Position numbers and translations under genes: made by a program
Shown: positions 32,476-45,236 of the stretch, in pieces
Layout: the number at the start of each line of letters is the position of its first letter
Numbering within the stretch: position 1 is the first letter of the stretch
The notes under the pieces: generated by a model
The model's input: the letters and a program-made list of their open reading frames with translations, nothing else
The model's database searches: none
Told to the model about the DNA's origin: nothing
Origin: Epichloe hybrida
Taxonomy: Eukaryota > Ascomycota > Sordariomycetes > Hypocreales > Clavicipitaceae
Length of the DNA: 64,000 nt
Assembly (NCBI GenBank): GCA_019022495.1
Contig: JAFEKR010000042.1
Span: forward strand, 124,001-188,000
Direction of reading: 5' to 3'

Positions 32476-34343
32476 TCACACATTTTCCCTCGTTCCAAGA
32501 GGCATGCGCACACTTTCCTCATTCTTGAACCGGCTTAGATCGCCACCGATGAGCTTGCGAAGGCAGCCCATGTCTTGCAGGTACCGATGCATCTCCTCCT
32601 GCAACTCGTCACCGCCTGCTGTGCTGTCCGAGTCGTACTCATCCTCATAGCAGTAGTCGCCATCTTCTTCGTCGGATGCATCGTCCATGATCTCCTTTTC
32701 GGCCTCTCCGGCGGGCTGAGCCTTGACGGTGACGGCCGGGATGGGGTTCTTGAGACTTTCGATGGCCAGCTTGAGATGCAGCTTCAGGGCCTCATTCTCC
32801 GTCTGCAGCTTCTTGATCTTGCTTTCAGCCACCATGCTTCGTTCTTCCATCATGCGTTGCATGGTTGCCACCCGATTCTGGTACTCTTCCAATCTCTCCT
32901 CGGCCTCTTTGGCGTTCTTCTCCTGTTGTCGGGAATCTGAAACAGACAATTGCAATTTTCGAATCTCTTCGGCCATGGCAGCAATTTGGGCATCCCTCTC
33001 TGCTGTCGAAATTTGATCCTGATTGACAACAGCGCGTGTTCGGATACGCTTGGCTTGGTCGGCGTATCGCAGCGTCGACAGAGTTTCGTCATAGTCTGAG
33101 GGGGCAATGCACGCGATCATGGCTGTCTTGCTGTTACCACCGAGTGAGTCTTTGAGAAGCCAAGTGAGTATGGAGTCTCTGTACGGCACAATATCCTTTC
33201 GCTTCCCGGACCGCAAGGCTTTGGGATCCGCTAGTGCTGCGATGACGCGGCCAAGGGTGGTGAGCGACTTGTTGATGTTGCTACCCTCGCGAAGTCGAGC
33301 TCCGGTGGCTTCGGTGGACTTGGCTCTCTCGCTGCCTGCCAGATCGACCAATCTGATGCGAGAGCTGCGCTCAGTGGTCTCATCCGTCTCCATATCGTGG
33401 TGTATCTGCTTCAGCATGATTGTGAAGACAGCGTGACTTCGACTACTCGTGTCGTTCATCTTGGTGCTAGCGGTGGTTCGTGATCCGTCTCCGTTCTTCA
33501 TCCACCTCAGAATCTCGTCAATATTTCGCACTGGGACTTCTGTCAAATCTTTGACGTATGGACCCTCAGTTGGGGACTCGCGAATCTTGAGGTAGTTTGG
33601 GGGAGCGTTGGGTACCACTGGCACGAGCAAGTCGCGCACATGTTCGTTGTAGACCTCGAAGTAGGACACTCTGACATTGTAAGCAATGTTTGAGTCCTCA
33701 CTGTGAGCCGCATCGATACGCTCGAATAGATCTTCACAGGTTCGGGGGATGAGACCAGGTTGCTCGGGTGTTCCCATCATGGTATAACTCTTTCCAGAGC
33801 CGGTTTGGCCATACGCAAAGATGCACGTGTGATATCCCTCGAAGTTGTGGTCGAGAAACTCCTCTCCCAAGCTATTGTACACCTCTTCCTGGTGTGCATA
33901 ATGCGCGTCCTTGGGGTCGTGACTCCAGAAGGAGTTGTCGAACGTGAACTTTTTGTCCTCGATTACTTTGCGAGACTTTGGTATCGGGCTATCAACTGCA
34001 TCCTGATCAGGTGCTCGCAATGTGGTGAGTTGCGTCATGGGGTCCATCTGGACTAGGCACCGCGTCTTTTTGTCGATCTCTGGCGTTTCCTCGAGTTAGC
34101 CACCACAAAACGAAACACAACGTCCCCTTCTTCGCAAGATATCCAGGTGAAGGGGGGCGGCATACCTCTTGGTAAGAAAGCCCGAACTCGTACCACAACC
34201 TTGACATTTCCTCCTCCGTCCATCCTGGCGAGTAAAGGCACGCTCCCATCTCGGGACCGCAGAGAGGGTGTTGAGGCGGAAGAACGAACCTGACGGCCTT
34301 CAGGTGTTCCAGCAGGTGGCATCAGTCGCGCATCGAGAGCCAT
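32476..34343 (-). CDS. Short kinesin-3 family motor protein
   Basis: Exons 34343-34166 and 34079-32476 give 593 residues. The motor domain spans about 45-415: KVVVRVRAFLPR opens it (the intron falls just after), then the P-loop GQTGSGKS at about 150, switch I NDTSSRSH at about 280, switch II DLAGSERA at about 313, and RYADQAKRIRTRAVVNQD closing it. A short coiled-coil (about 425-490) and an acidic tail follow. The motor sequence is of the Unc104/KIF1 (kinesin-3) type, but no FHA or PH domain follows. That layout resembles the short fungal kinesin-3 described as NcKin3 in Neurospora, linked to mitochondrial or membrane transport on microtubules. The subfamily call is by domain layout and memory of the family, not alignment. 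Confidence 0.9.
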
Positions 34344-35219
34344 TGTGCGCAGTGTCGCTTGAATCTGTGAAGTGTCGTCTTGGAGTCGCTGGCGGAGAAT
34401 GCACTACATATTTCGAGCCGTGGACGCCAAGTACGAATGTATTCTTGCGAGCAAAAACCAGACACTGATGGGGCGCGATGTCCCATTTGGGACGGGACTT
34501 GTTTACTGGCGTCATTCTGTTGCCAGGGTCAACAGCTGTGCCAGCTGCCGGGGCAGTCGGGGCAGTCGGGGCAGCGGCAGGTGGGACCGCCCAACCCAAT
34601 CACCATTCGAGGTAGACTTGCGCAAGCAATTTATATGTACATATGTGTATGTATGTATGTATGTATGTAGATGTCTGACAAAAAGATAGAAAACAACCGG
34701 ATATCCACCCTATGTATTAACCAGAGTCAGTCCAGAGGTCCCGTTTGTCTATCCCAGACCTTGCTGTTCTGTCTACAACCAATTATCGACGCGTCGCATC
34801 ACTTTCGCACAGCCAATCACTCTTCTGGCCTATTTTGCTATTTTGGCGCGTCGCATGCCTTCTTCTCCTACTAAGTTCATTGCCCCCCCCCCTTCCTCGG
34901 GAGATCCCCTCGGGAGGTCTTTTCTTCCCTTTTTCCCCCAAATAATTTTTTTCTTCCCAAATACGACTGGCTCCAGCCCCTAGCCCCCAGCCCCCTGGCC
35001 CCAGCCCCCTTCGTGCCAAGCGATTTGCTGATTGATGAGCCGGGTTTTCTCACCTTCTGCGGACTACTTTGATTGCACTTGAAAAGAAAAACCCGCGAGC
35101 CATCTGTCACCTGAGGTCCCGCACCTCAACCACGTCCCTCAACAAGACAAAGTCCAATCACAATACAAATCTGCCCTTTCCAACAATCACACACACTCCC
35201 CATTTTCCAATAAAAAAAA
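34344..35219. other. Divergent intergenic region, kinesin / AT-hook protein
   Basis: Holds both promoters. A GTAT microsatellite is present at about 34644-34668, and a GGGGCAGTC short tandem repeat at about 34551-34575. No gene recognised. Confidence 0.65.
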
Positions 35220-35726
35220 ATGGCAAAATCCAGAGAATCCCTCAAGGCCGCTACCGATGCGGCACCGGCAGCAGAGCCTCGCGGACGAGGACGTCCCAAG
35301 GGCTCCACCAAGGCTAGTCGCGTCACGAAGCCATACGAACCAACTGGTCGACCGCGCGGCAGACCCCCCTCGGCCAATCCTAAAGTCAAAGTTCCCAGCG
35401 GACGGCCTCGCGGTCGCCCCAAGGGCACTACCAAGAACGTCGCGGAAAAGAAAACTCCAGTGAAGCCCTCCGCCGGCACGGGAAGAGGACGTGGCAGACC
35501 TCCCAAGGCATCCACGGCGGTTGGTCGTGCCGCCGCGACGGCAGCCGCTGCCAAGGATGGGCCAAAGAAGGGAAGAGGTCGGCCAAGAGTCAGCGCTGCC
35601 GCTGAACCTGATGCCGAGGCCAAGGAAGTTGAACAGGCGGAAGATGATGCTGAAGACGAGGACATTGACGTTGACGCCGAGGATGCCGAGGGCGTAGAAG
35701 AGGACGACAATAGCAACAGTGAGTAG
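35220..35726 (+). CDS. AT-hook DNA-binding protein, HMG-A-like
   Basis: A single exon of 168 residues. Five AT-hook cores (variants of GRGRP or PRGRP) are spaced along the chain: GRGRPKGS at about 22, GRPRGRPPS at about 43, GRPRGRPKG at about 61, GRGRGRPPK at about 88 and KGRGRPRV at about 118. The C-terminal third (about 128-168) is acidic, rich in Glu/Asp/Ala. This is the layout of HMGI/Y (HMGA) architectural proteins, which bind the minor groove of AT-rich DNA and remodel chromatin. No other domain is visible. The antisense strand carries a 328-codon open frame, an artefact of the repeated codons. An A-rich leader precedes the ATG. Confidence 0.9.
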   Translation: MAKSRESLKAATDAAPAAEPRGRGRPKGSTKASRVTKPYEPTGRPRGRPPSANPKVKVPSGRPRGRPKGTTKNVAEKKTPVKPSAGTGRGRGRPPKASTAVGRAAATAAAAKDGPKKGRGRPRVSAAAEPDAEAKEVEQAEDDAEDEDIDVDAEDAEGVEEDDNSNSE

Positions 35727-36224
35727 CCATGCTCAAAATGGTGACTCGAGTCCTCCGTCTTGCTCAGCCTCGAAAACAAAATAGGAGTCCCCCTCTTGGC
35801 GTCAACGGCAGGAGATGCGACCCAGTCGCCATGGCTGTCTAAATTCACGGGGTATTTTGCCGCCTGATGCGAGCACAAACAGGACTTGTCACTCTTCATG
35901 TTCACGTCACCTCTATTGAAGACACCTTCAATGATGCCTGTGGGACAGAAAGGACACGATTTGGGAGACCCGGTAACAACACTTTGATGGCCACGTCGGG
36001 AATGAAAGCGCTTTATAGTAGAGAATTGGGCGAAGATCTTTGCTTGTGTACAACAATCCGAATGCTTTTTTCTCTCTCCAAAAAAAAAAAACAACCTTAC
36101 CCGAAATGACAAAATTTCGCCATTGTCTGTCTTGATAACAAAAATTACTGCGTATTCATTCTACTGTACACATATTCCACGTTTCTCGTACATGTCCCCT
36201 GCTCAAAACACAACCATCTGTCCA
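35727..36224. other. Convergent 3' flanks of AT-hook gene and aprataxin
   Basis: Non-coding 3' flanks. Short open frames here have no motif. Confidence 0.65.
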
Positions 36225-37078
36225 TCACTCCCTCCTCCAGCTCACAAACTCGTCCTCCAAGTGCTCCTTCAACCTCTTGAATCTATCCCCAAACCCCCTC
36301 CCACACCGCCAACACTTCAAATCCCTCCTCAAGAACCCCTCCCTCTTGGGGTCCAATCTCTCGTCGCCCTCCTCCAGCGGAAAATCCATGACATCCACCA
36401 GAAACCCCGTGTTGAACGAATTATAATGCTTCCTGTGCCTCAGACTCCCCGAGTGCATATCCCTAGACAAGACATGAACATGCAAATGGCTCATGCTCGG
36501 CACCGCATGCACGCCACTAATGACTTCTGCCTCCCAATCCCTCCCCGCCGGTAAATCCTGTCCCTCGCTCCAGTCCATCACCCCGTCCAACACGGCTTGT
36601 CTGTCCTTCTCGGACCGACTATGCTGTCCTAGTCGGCGCTGTAGTTCTCTCGCCACGAGGGCCTTTAGTTTGACAATCTCCGACTGCACTTTTTGCAAAA
36701 ACTCGGTGTCCTTGAAGGCTTCGTACGGATGGAGGAGGTTGTGTTTGCTGGAGCGGGGGAGGAGGAGCGCGTGGACGGTGGACTTGGGATACTTGTCGTG
36801 GATAGCGACGAAGTCATCGTTTTGGTAGATTATGGTGGAGGGGGGGAAGGACGATGGGTCGGCCAGGTAGGCGCCTAGGCCGAGGCGGTCTTTGGAGGGA
36901 TGGGCATGGGGCTTGCGCTTTGGAGCCATGAGGGCCGTGACTTTGTGGTTTGGGAGGCTTTAGTGTGGAGCGAGATGCGAAGATGGGGGTGAGGCTCACA
37001 GGCATTCGGGGGGTTTGACTTTGGCGCAGCGCCTTGGATTTCATCCGCGGCCATGGCTTCGTCGGGGTCGGATTCCAT
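36225..37078 (-). CDS. HNT3: Aprataxin-like DNA-adenylate hydrolase (HIT + zinc finger)
   Basis: Exons 37078-37000 and 36940-36225 give 264 residues. The 59-bp intron (GTGAGC...AAAG) rebuilds PNAFTALMAPKRK, so the true start is MESDPDEAMA rather than the internal MAPKRK. Aprataxin removes AMP from 5'-adenylated DNA ends left by abortive ligation. The HIT active site SMSHLHVHVLSRD lies at about residue 175. Upstream strands with FVAIHDKYPKSTVHALLLPR are typical of the family. A C2HE-type zinc finger, CWRCGRGFG...HLEDEF, closes the protein at about 239-261. Length and domain order match yeast Hnt3. Nuclear action is inferred from the family. Confidence 0.93.
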
Positions 37079-37371
37079 GGGCGCTGGCGCTTGTTGTTGT
37101 TTGAGAAGGCGGGCGGGCGGGTTGATGTTGTATGTGCGGATACGTAGCTTGGATGTTGTGTGAAGCGAGTTCACGTTCTTGGTTGGCCGGCCCCGGCGCC
37201 TTCACTTTTGGATGACTCACCTCGCCTTGATGGAACTTAATAATGGCACCCATCACACCATCACAGGAGGGGTTTTTTTTCTCCCCCGTCTCGTTTATTT
37301 GACAATGCATGGGAAGACAATGCCCATGGTGACTGCATCTTTCTGTCCACGTCCGGGCACGCATCCGTACA

Positions 37372-40300
37372 TCACATATCTAGCCCATTCAATTCTATCA
37401 GTTTGATCACCAGCTTGATGACAGCCTCGTTTCCCAGATCCAATCCCGGATTTTCCACCTTTTGCGCAATCAAGTCATCCACCATGCCCCTGAGCCTGGC
37501 CACCAAGACTCCAATGCGAGCCCACCCTCGTAGTCTCAGCCATCCATCTACCAGCAATCCGCGGCCCAGTGTATCCAATTCGATGGGTCCGGAAAATAAC
37601 AGGAGTGTGAAGACGTTGAAAGCTATGCATGCGTCAGCTCGAATTTTCCGGATTCACCAGCCACCATGTGCCTGTGTGTTTAAAACTTACGCGTCAGGTC
37701 TCGAATGAAGATCTTGCTCGTCGAAATTATGCTGAAATACGACATGTACGACGCATTACCCGAGAACCCTTGACTATCAAAGACGGTGCTGCTCGGATGG
37801 ACAAAGACTCGCCCGTTGTCTTGATTGAAATACTTGATAGACTTGGCTTCTGGGTCGAGCTCCATGGCGCCAGACATTGAGCTGGCATACTTCTTGTCAG
37901 GATACTGGATTCTCGCTATTTGTGGTGTAAAGGCAGAGGCGATAAGTGCGCGAATCAGCTTTACATTCCGCGACGACGTGGCGGCGGCTTCCGAGGCTCT
38001 CGGCCGTGACGCAATCCCGATTTCGATCAGAGCTTCGTAGTATTGTGATCGAGTGTTTGAAATATCCGTCAACGTCTGGTGCGATAAAAAGTTCTCATCG
38101 CAAAACGATCGAATTTGTCTCTGAGGTAGGCCGTCTTTCATCATACCGTCCCATTCTCGGAACGCTTCGAGATCTGTCATGAGGTCTCCATTGCCACTGG
38201 AGAATCGCAACCGGGCCTGGCGGGACTCTTCTCGCTTTTCTTGCGGCGAGATAAAGGGGCTTCTGGTGCTCAGAATGGCCGCAATCGTTACGCAGTCATC
38301 CAAACAGCCGAAGATGGCGCCAAAGACCATGAGCTTTCCGCAACGAAGGTCTGCAGGCAGCATGGCAAGCTGCTGACCCATGGCAGTGAGCTCGTCTCCA
38401 TCCAGAGCGCCCATTCGTCTCAGCAACTTTATGGCCCCTTCAATGGCCTTTGCTTCGGGCGGCGTGGGTGATCGTCCCAGGAAATTAGCAACGTCGCGCA
38501 TACCCATGGCACGAACAGAGAGGCACAGTTGTTCGAGTGGCACTCTTCTGATTTCTGGCTCGGGACGCTCAGCCATTTGCTGCTCCAGCCTCTCCGTATA
38601 TAGCTTGAAGCACCTGCCCTCTTGAACACGACCAGCTCGTCCGCGGCGTTGCTTACAAGCCGCCCGAGATGCCCACGTCTCTTCCAACTTTCTCATGTTG
38701 TTTGATGCGTCAAAACTAGTTTCTTTGACTTTGCCGCTATCGATAACAACCACGATATCGTCGATTGTAATGGACGTTTCTGCAATGTTTGTGGCTATCA
38801 CCACCTTGCGCTTCCCATGAGGGGGGCTTGAAAACACTCTCTTCTGTTCCCGTGTTTCCAAAGAAGCATGCAGGGGAAGCACATGCAACGAGCTCATGGA
38901 TCGCAAATAATTGCAAGCGTGATTGATTTCGCCTACACCAGGCAGAAATATGAGTATACCGCCTGTCTTTTTTTCGTAGGACAGCTCGTAGTCAATTGCC
39001 TTGACTGCCTCGGCAATGAGGTTGTAGTTGATCCGATGGCCTAGCTTTTGAATAATTTTGCCCATGGAATCATCCGTGATAAATCCCGTATCTGGCGTCT
39101 CGACACTGAAGCCTGTCATCCGAATGACATCGTCGAGATAGTACTCGTCGACAGGGAACGTTCTTCCCTCAATTTCCACGCTTCCAACGCTCAATCCCTC
39201 GGAAGCAAAGTAGCCCCTGAAAGTAGCGGCGTCGAGCGTCGCAGACATCAAAACCAGCTTGATCATATCTTTCTCCATCCGCATGACCTCTCGAATCAAG
39301 TTGAGTAAGAAGTCGGTATCAAGACTGCGCTCGTGAACTTCATCGATAATGATGTGGCTGACATCTGCCAGAGAGGCAATGACATCGTCCACTCGCCCAC
39401 CAGAGGTTTGCAGGCGCCTCAACAGCACACCTGTCGTGACAAAGGTGATTTTGGTGTCTTTAGACTGTCGGGATTCTCCGCGAATTGCATATCCCACTTC
39501 TTCTCCGACCCTGGAGCATCGTTCTTCTGCCACGCGATCTGCTAAACCGAGCGCGGAAATTCGACGAGGTTGGGTGACAATCATATTGGCACAACCCCCC
39601 AATCCCTTGGAGTACAAATCATCCAGAATGAACTGGACCGACTGCGTAGATTTTCCCGAACCAGTTTCGCCGCTGATAATAGTGACATGATTCTCGCAAA
39701 CTGTATTGACAATTTGTTCGCGCATTTGCCAAGCCGGTAGTTTTTCACGTTTTGCCAGCATGTTCTGCCACGATGACGACTCCTGACTCTGTAACCATTT
39801 CTCCCTATTGATGGGGTCTGGCTCCATTGAATCGGTCGAGGCTGTCTCAGTCTCCTGCCTCTCGTGCGCTCCTGAGGTCGGCTTTCAGATACGGCAGATG
39901 AAACTGCGGAGATATCCACCAGATTCCCAGGGTTCTCAATGATGTCGTTGATATTCTGTTGGATCCAGTCCGTTACAAGGTAAATTTTCATCGGCTCATC
40001 GCGCAGCGATTCCTCCATGTAAGCCAGCGCTTGTCTCACTACACTCAACTTGATGTAAGAAGGAAGTTTGGCGATGATCGCGATAATCAAATGCTTCGGA
40101 TAACTAGAAGGTTTTCTGACTTGCAAGTATGTCTCAACTTCACCCTTCTGTCCGTTTTGGGCATTCTTAACGGCTTCCAGTCTGATCGATATCGAATCGG
40201 TAGAGTCTCGACGGAAACCCTCGCCATACATGGCTTCTAGGCTGGAGACCTCATCATTCCACTGCTCTTCTGGCGAACCCATATCAAGAAAGTCGTCGGC

Positions 40301-41500
40301 ATCGCTGGTCTGGTCATTCTTTGTCGCACTAGAAGCATTCAGAAGGCCCTGTAAAGCCTCTGCGGCTTTACTCTCGTCACCATCATTGTCATCGAGTATA
40401 CGCGTACATAACTCGACAGAATATCCGGTCTCGGAAAGTGATTTGATGATTCCTTCCCTCTTCAGGCTTGTAGATCCAAACGAGACACCAGCAGAGTAAC
40501 TCTCTGGCATTGCCCATCGCGGAAGATCATCTTCTGGTACGTGAATTAGAAGCCACTCAAGCGTTTCCTCGCGATCTTTGCAGTGATTCACTGCCTCGAC
40601 AACATGACTCTTTCTGAATCCAAGTTTGGCCAGATCCGCAACAATAGAGTCTTTTTGACTGTTTTGCATCCGTACGCCATGAGGGTTCCATGATATTCCG
40701 CTTCGCAAAAGGTCCTCCAACTGCACCCGTATCTGTCGACCCATTTCGACCTTGGGTGCTGTTGCCCACCCTTTCATTGGATCAAACGTTGACCTTTTGT
40801 CGCCGTTTGAGTTGCTGCTCATCAGCACCAGCCCAGCCGCTCCCGGCATCTCCTTGGCTTTGGCCTTTGCCTGCTCAATCTCTTTGCGTTTCTTCTCCGC
40901 AGCGGCTTTTGCGTCCTGCCGCTCTTGCAAGGCTTTGAAAGGGTCAGCCTCGTACATCCATACCTTTCCCTCCTTCAGATCTTCCTTTTTCAAGGCTTGG
41001 AAATCTTTCCAGAGAGACTTGTGATCTGGCGGGAGAACTGTGTGCTTGTTTTGCATACTGCACACTCGGAAAAGGGCATACGTTGCAGCGGCGTGTTTGG
41101 CTTCCAAGGCGGTATCTCGTAGAAGTAAGTGCTTGTGAGTCGCTGGGATCTTGAACGGATCCAGCTTCGTGAACTGTTGCGTCTTGGGGTCCTTGGCGCT
41201 CAATGTTACCCACACAGAAAAGCCTTCTGGAGTTTTTCTGGTATCATATTCTGGTCTCTCCCACTTCTGTTTTTGGCAATATTCGCTCAGTAGATTCACT
41301 GGGAGTTTTCCTGTCCAAGATGAGCCTCCGATGATTTGTTTGACCGTGGGTTTTGGCGGTGCGGCTGCTGGCACAGCCGGCGTCGCTGGCTCATTTTTGG
41401 ACACTTTTTTGCCTTTCCCAGCGTCTTTGATGCCATCTTTACTAGCTACAGTCGACGCCTGTGTAGGCTGGTCGGCCTTCGCTTTCCCCTTCTTCACCAT
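37372..41500 (-). CDS. DEAH-box RNA helicase, DHX57/YLR419W type, with apparent frameshift
   Basis: Exons are 41500-37691 (carrying a frame break near 39,820) and 37622-37372. If joined, the product is about 1350 residues, close to DHX57 and yeast YLR419W. N-terminal part: Lys-rich start, dsRBD-like region (60-150), UBA-like segments (285-318, 347-387) and an RWD domain (412-530, EEQWNDEVSSLEAMYG). Helicase motifs follow: GETGSGKST, TQPRRISA, DEVHERS, SATL, TNIAETSIT and QRRGRAGR. HA2 and OB-fold regions come next, and the last exon ends KLIELNGLDM. The first half reads RQPRPIQWSQ in one frame, and the helicase half continues PDPINREKW in another. No phase-correct intron of plausible strength joins them. 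A single missing base (GGAGCC for GGAGCCC) would restore the frame. It is either an assembly error or a real mutation. Confidence 0.87.
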
Positions 41501-42389
41501 AACAGAGCTGTCGTCCAGATTTTCTGTTTGGCGTGGTCAGGTGCTCATGTCCAAGGGTGGATTGAAGGCGCATGAATTCGTGAAGCCAAGTATGACAGCA
41601 TTCTCGCACTGTGCCGATCCATGAAATCCCCATAACCACATGCATGCTCCGTACAGTAGTCTTACTGTGCCGGCCTAAATCCGGTTCGATGTTGTGTCTG
41701 TTGCTGATGCGATTGCATTTCTCGTCGAGTTGATGCAAGTCAACCACCATCACGCTGCACACTATCCATGTTGGACGTTTCACCAAGAAAGAGGGTTTTT
41801 TGCACCACGTGAATATCTTTTTACTGTTGTTGAATCTTGCCACGCTGTGTTTCTACCATGTCATGTATAACCACTTGGTTGTTACATCGCCACTGGCACG
41901 ATGAGTCTCTCACGAGACGCAGACGCAAAAAGCACTAGCTTCAGCACTGCGCATCAATGCATGTTCGCTGCTGCATGGACATGCTCTTAACCCCGAGACG
42001 TAATCATGACGCTCCCAGATGGGACCTTTCCCGAGTCAGACGTCCGACATCATTATGAGCCCGCACAATCTGCTCCAACGTGAGCCACTTCATAGGCAAG
42101 ATCCGCATCGAACGGTCGTCTAGAGCATCCATCATTCATTCATTTGTCACGGGCTGGAACTTTCAAGCTACCAAAGGGCCCGTATAAAATCTTCCCAGTA
42201 ATTCACCTCCCTTTCCGCGTTCGCAGATTTTCATGCTAAATTAAAAAAAGTTGTGGTGATGTGACGTTATCGGGGAAAATGGGGGGAAGGGCAAATATGG
42301 ATGCGAATAGGAGGGAGGTATTGTGTTGTGAGTGGTGAAATGACGTGTATGGTGGACTTCAAAATGTATCAAATTGCCATCGGCCCACT
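41501..42389. other. Intergenic between helicase promoter and importin alpha 3' end
   Basis: The promoter of the helicase gene and the 3' flank of importin alpha (same strand). No other signal; short open frames lack motifs. Confidence 0.6.
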
Positions 42390-44414
42390 TTACATGTCCA
42401 TGGAGTCACCTCCATTGGCAAAGTTGAAGCCACCAGACTGACCGGCGGCGCCATTAGTGCCGAAACCAAACGTGCCATTAGGACCAGCAGGCTGGGCCAT
42501 ACCCTCGTCTGCGTTCTCCTCATCGTCGGAGAAGTACTTCTCAATAATGTTGTAGGCCTTCATGTAAATATCCTCGTTGGCGTTGTTCTGGCAGTCGTGA
42601 ATCTTCTCCATACCACCGCACTCTTCGATGAAGAGGGCAAAACGGTTGATGGCCTCTCCTCCTTCGCCAGCAGCCTGCTTGTCAAGATCTCCAATCTTGA
42701 GAATGTTCTCAAGACCGTCCAGGGCGACCTGGATGATCTTGTTATCGGGGCAAATCAAGAGATCGCAGAGGGGTTTGATACAGCCCTGAGAAACAAGATA
42801 GCGGATTTGCTCAGGTTTCTGCAGAGCACCCGACGTTGCATTGCTAATAGCCCAGCAAGCCTCCTTACGGGTCTTGAGGTCTCCGTTTTGCAGAAGGTGG
42901 ATCAAGGGTGGAATAATGTTTGCGTCGACTACGGCCTGAATCTGGGACGTGTTGCCCGCAGTAATGTTGGAGATTGTCCAGCAGGCTTCCTTGCGGATAC
43001 CGTCCTTGGTCGAGCTTAACAGCGACAAGAGACAGGGTAGAGCACCACAGTTGATGATAACTTGAGTTTGAATATCGTCACCTGTTACGATATTGCCGAC
43101 TGATCGGAGAGCAGGTGTCTGAACAGAGGTAGAGGCGTGCATCAGAAGCTCTACTAATCGGCGAGGGATACCGGCCTCGATCACGGCTTGAATCTTGTCG
43201 TTGGAGCCATCGGACAAATAAGATATGGCCCAGCAGGCATCGATGAGGACCTCGTCGTCCAAAGAATAGACTAGTTTTGACAGGACGGGAAGAGCAGGGG
43301 CAATCTGAAAAATTTATATCAGCACCACACACAAAGAAAGAAAAGAAAGAAGCTACTCAAGTAGTAACTTACAGTGTTCCAATCAGGTTGAGGCATCTTG
43401 CCACGGCAGAAGTTGCTCAACGTCCAGGTGGCATTGCGCAACATGCTGAGCTTACGGCTGTCACCCAGCAAGTTAAGCAAGGGCTTGAGAGCACCACAGC
43501 TGAGAACATAATCACGGCACTGGGGGCTGTCACCAGCGATATTGCCAAGGGCCCAGACAGCTTGCTCTCTGACGTCGGGTTCAGGGCTAGCTAGGAGCTC
43601 AACAAAAATGGGAACGGCACCTGCCTCAATCACCACCTGAGTCTGAGTGGCGGAACCAGATGCAATGTTGGTCAAAGCCCAAGCAGCCTCAAACTGTACA
43701 AGCGTATGACGAGATCGCAAGAACTCGACGAAGCGACTGACGACACCAGTCTTGATGACCTCTTCGATCGGAGGATTTCGCTCCTTAGATAGCAGCTTAC
43801 GGAATTTTGTGGTGGCCTGAATCTGCAAGTCGACTTGGTCTGAGAAGACACCCTGAACCATTTGAGGAAGATCTTCGTTCAACTTTTAAAGATATGTTAG
43901 TACCAGTTGACAAGAAGCTGTTAAAATCAATTAAAGTGAGGTAAAAATTTCAAGAATAAGTGTTATTGATGTATTTCTTGTCTTGTTTACAAGACGAGCT
44001 GCTGGTGTGGGGTTCAGACAAAACACATGTTAGACCCCACATCAGAGGCGACACAGTATTTTGCCAAGGCCCGTTATTTGCTAGCAGGCTGCAAATTGGT
44101 TCCAAAAACAGGAGATATGCAATGCATAGAATTTTCAAAGAGGCGAACCAAACAGCAAGAGAAGAAGGTGGAAGCCATACCTGAGATTCTGTAGGAGCGG
44201 ACTCATCATCGCTGTCAGGGGCGGCACCGAGAGCGGCACCAGGTCTGTTCTCGCCGGTTCCAATACCTCGACGTTTAGCAAGGTTCTCTTCTCTCTTTGC
44301 TTTGCGAATTTCAACCTGCTGTTCTTCGCGACGACGGCGCAGTTCCTCAGGCTTGAAGGTATTCTTAGCCTTGAACTGCGTTCGACGGTGCTCTGGGATA
44401 TATCGCTCCGCCAT
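42390..44414 (-). CDS. SRP1: Importin alpha (karyopherin alpha)
   Basis: Exons 44414-44181, 43882-43373 and 43304-42390 give 552 residues, near yeast Srp1 (542). It is the cytosolic adaptor that binds classical nuclear localisation signals and hands cargo to importin beta. The first exon is almost exactly the importin-beta-binding domain ([11 protein letters not shown], then [24 protein letters not shown]). Exons 2 and 3 carry about ten armadillo repeats with the Trp/Asn cargo-binding ladder (for example [44 protein letters not shown]). The tail has an acidic DDEENADEG and Gly/Asn-rich end. Intron 1 (298 bp) is unusually long here. The 822 bp upstream is shared with divergently transcribed POT1. 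Confidence 0.96.
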
Positions 44415-45236
44415 AGTGATGCAGCTTGTATTTGTATCGGGGGGCGTGGACGAAGTGGGCGAGGGCACACACGTAGTGCGGGGGTTTTTGTTGATAAGTC
44501 GAGGACAATGCCCCGAAAGCGGTTCGTAGGAGACCAAAAACCAGTCGATGGCTCAAATTGCGTCTCCAGGAGAAAATGCGGCAGTAAAGCGGCTCGAGCG
44601 GGACCCTCAGGAGAAGTCTGAAGAGAAGTTTGTTTGATGGGGGAGGGATGGGGAGAGAAAGTCGACGAAAAGAAATGATGGTCCTTTTACTAGATCCGTT
44701 GCCAGAGAGCCTGAGCCTGGGAGCCCACCTAATAATACTGCTCCATTTCGGGGTACTGGGACTGGGGAGTCTATATCGCTGCCTGAGGCCGCAGTCTGTC
44801 ACAAGTGCTGGCACACCTGGCCGGGGAGCCCGTTAAAACGGCTGCTACACACAGCGTCCCGGTGAATAGTGTCAACGGAAAGGTAGCTTTTGTTAGTGAA
44901 AGCCTGTTTGAAAGTCTGAACGGTGGTGAGAGAGAGAAGCTCCTTCCCATTGGCACCGTGCCTGAGATGCCTGAGATGCCTGTCTGTTATCCGTCACACT
45001 CTGACGGGGTGTTGCGACTGGGGCATTCAGTCACGTGCGACCGCGCTTAAGCACATTGTCAAAGATCAGGTTGACGCGAGGAAGTTTCTGTTGCACCACG
45101 CGCCAAACTAATCGACTAGATTGAGTCATTGATCAATCGCCGTTTAATTTTGACAACGTGGGCTTCATGATGATGACTTGAACTCGTTATCCGCCAAATA
45201 AATTTCATCAACAAAGTATCACGATATGCTCTCCAG
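44415..45236. other. Divergent promoter region, importin alpha / POT1
   Basis: 822 bp between two start codons, holding both promoters. No gene recognised. A TGAGATGCC direct repeat lies at 44964-44982. Confidence 0.65.

Noticed and set aside
35126..36112. 328-codon minus-strand open frame
   Set aside because: It is antisense to the AT-hook gene; repeated Gly/Arg/Pro codons there leave the opposite strand free of stops. Composition (Ser/Ala/Leu runs) matches no family.
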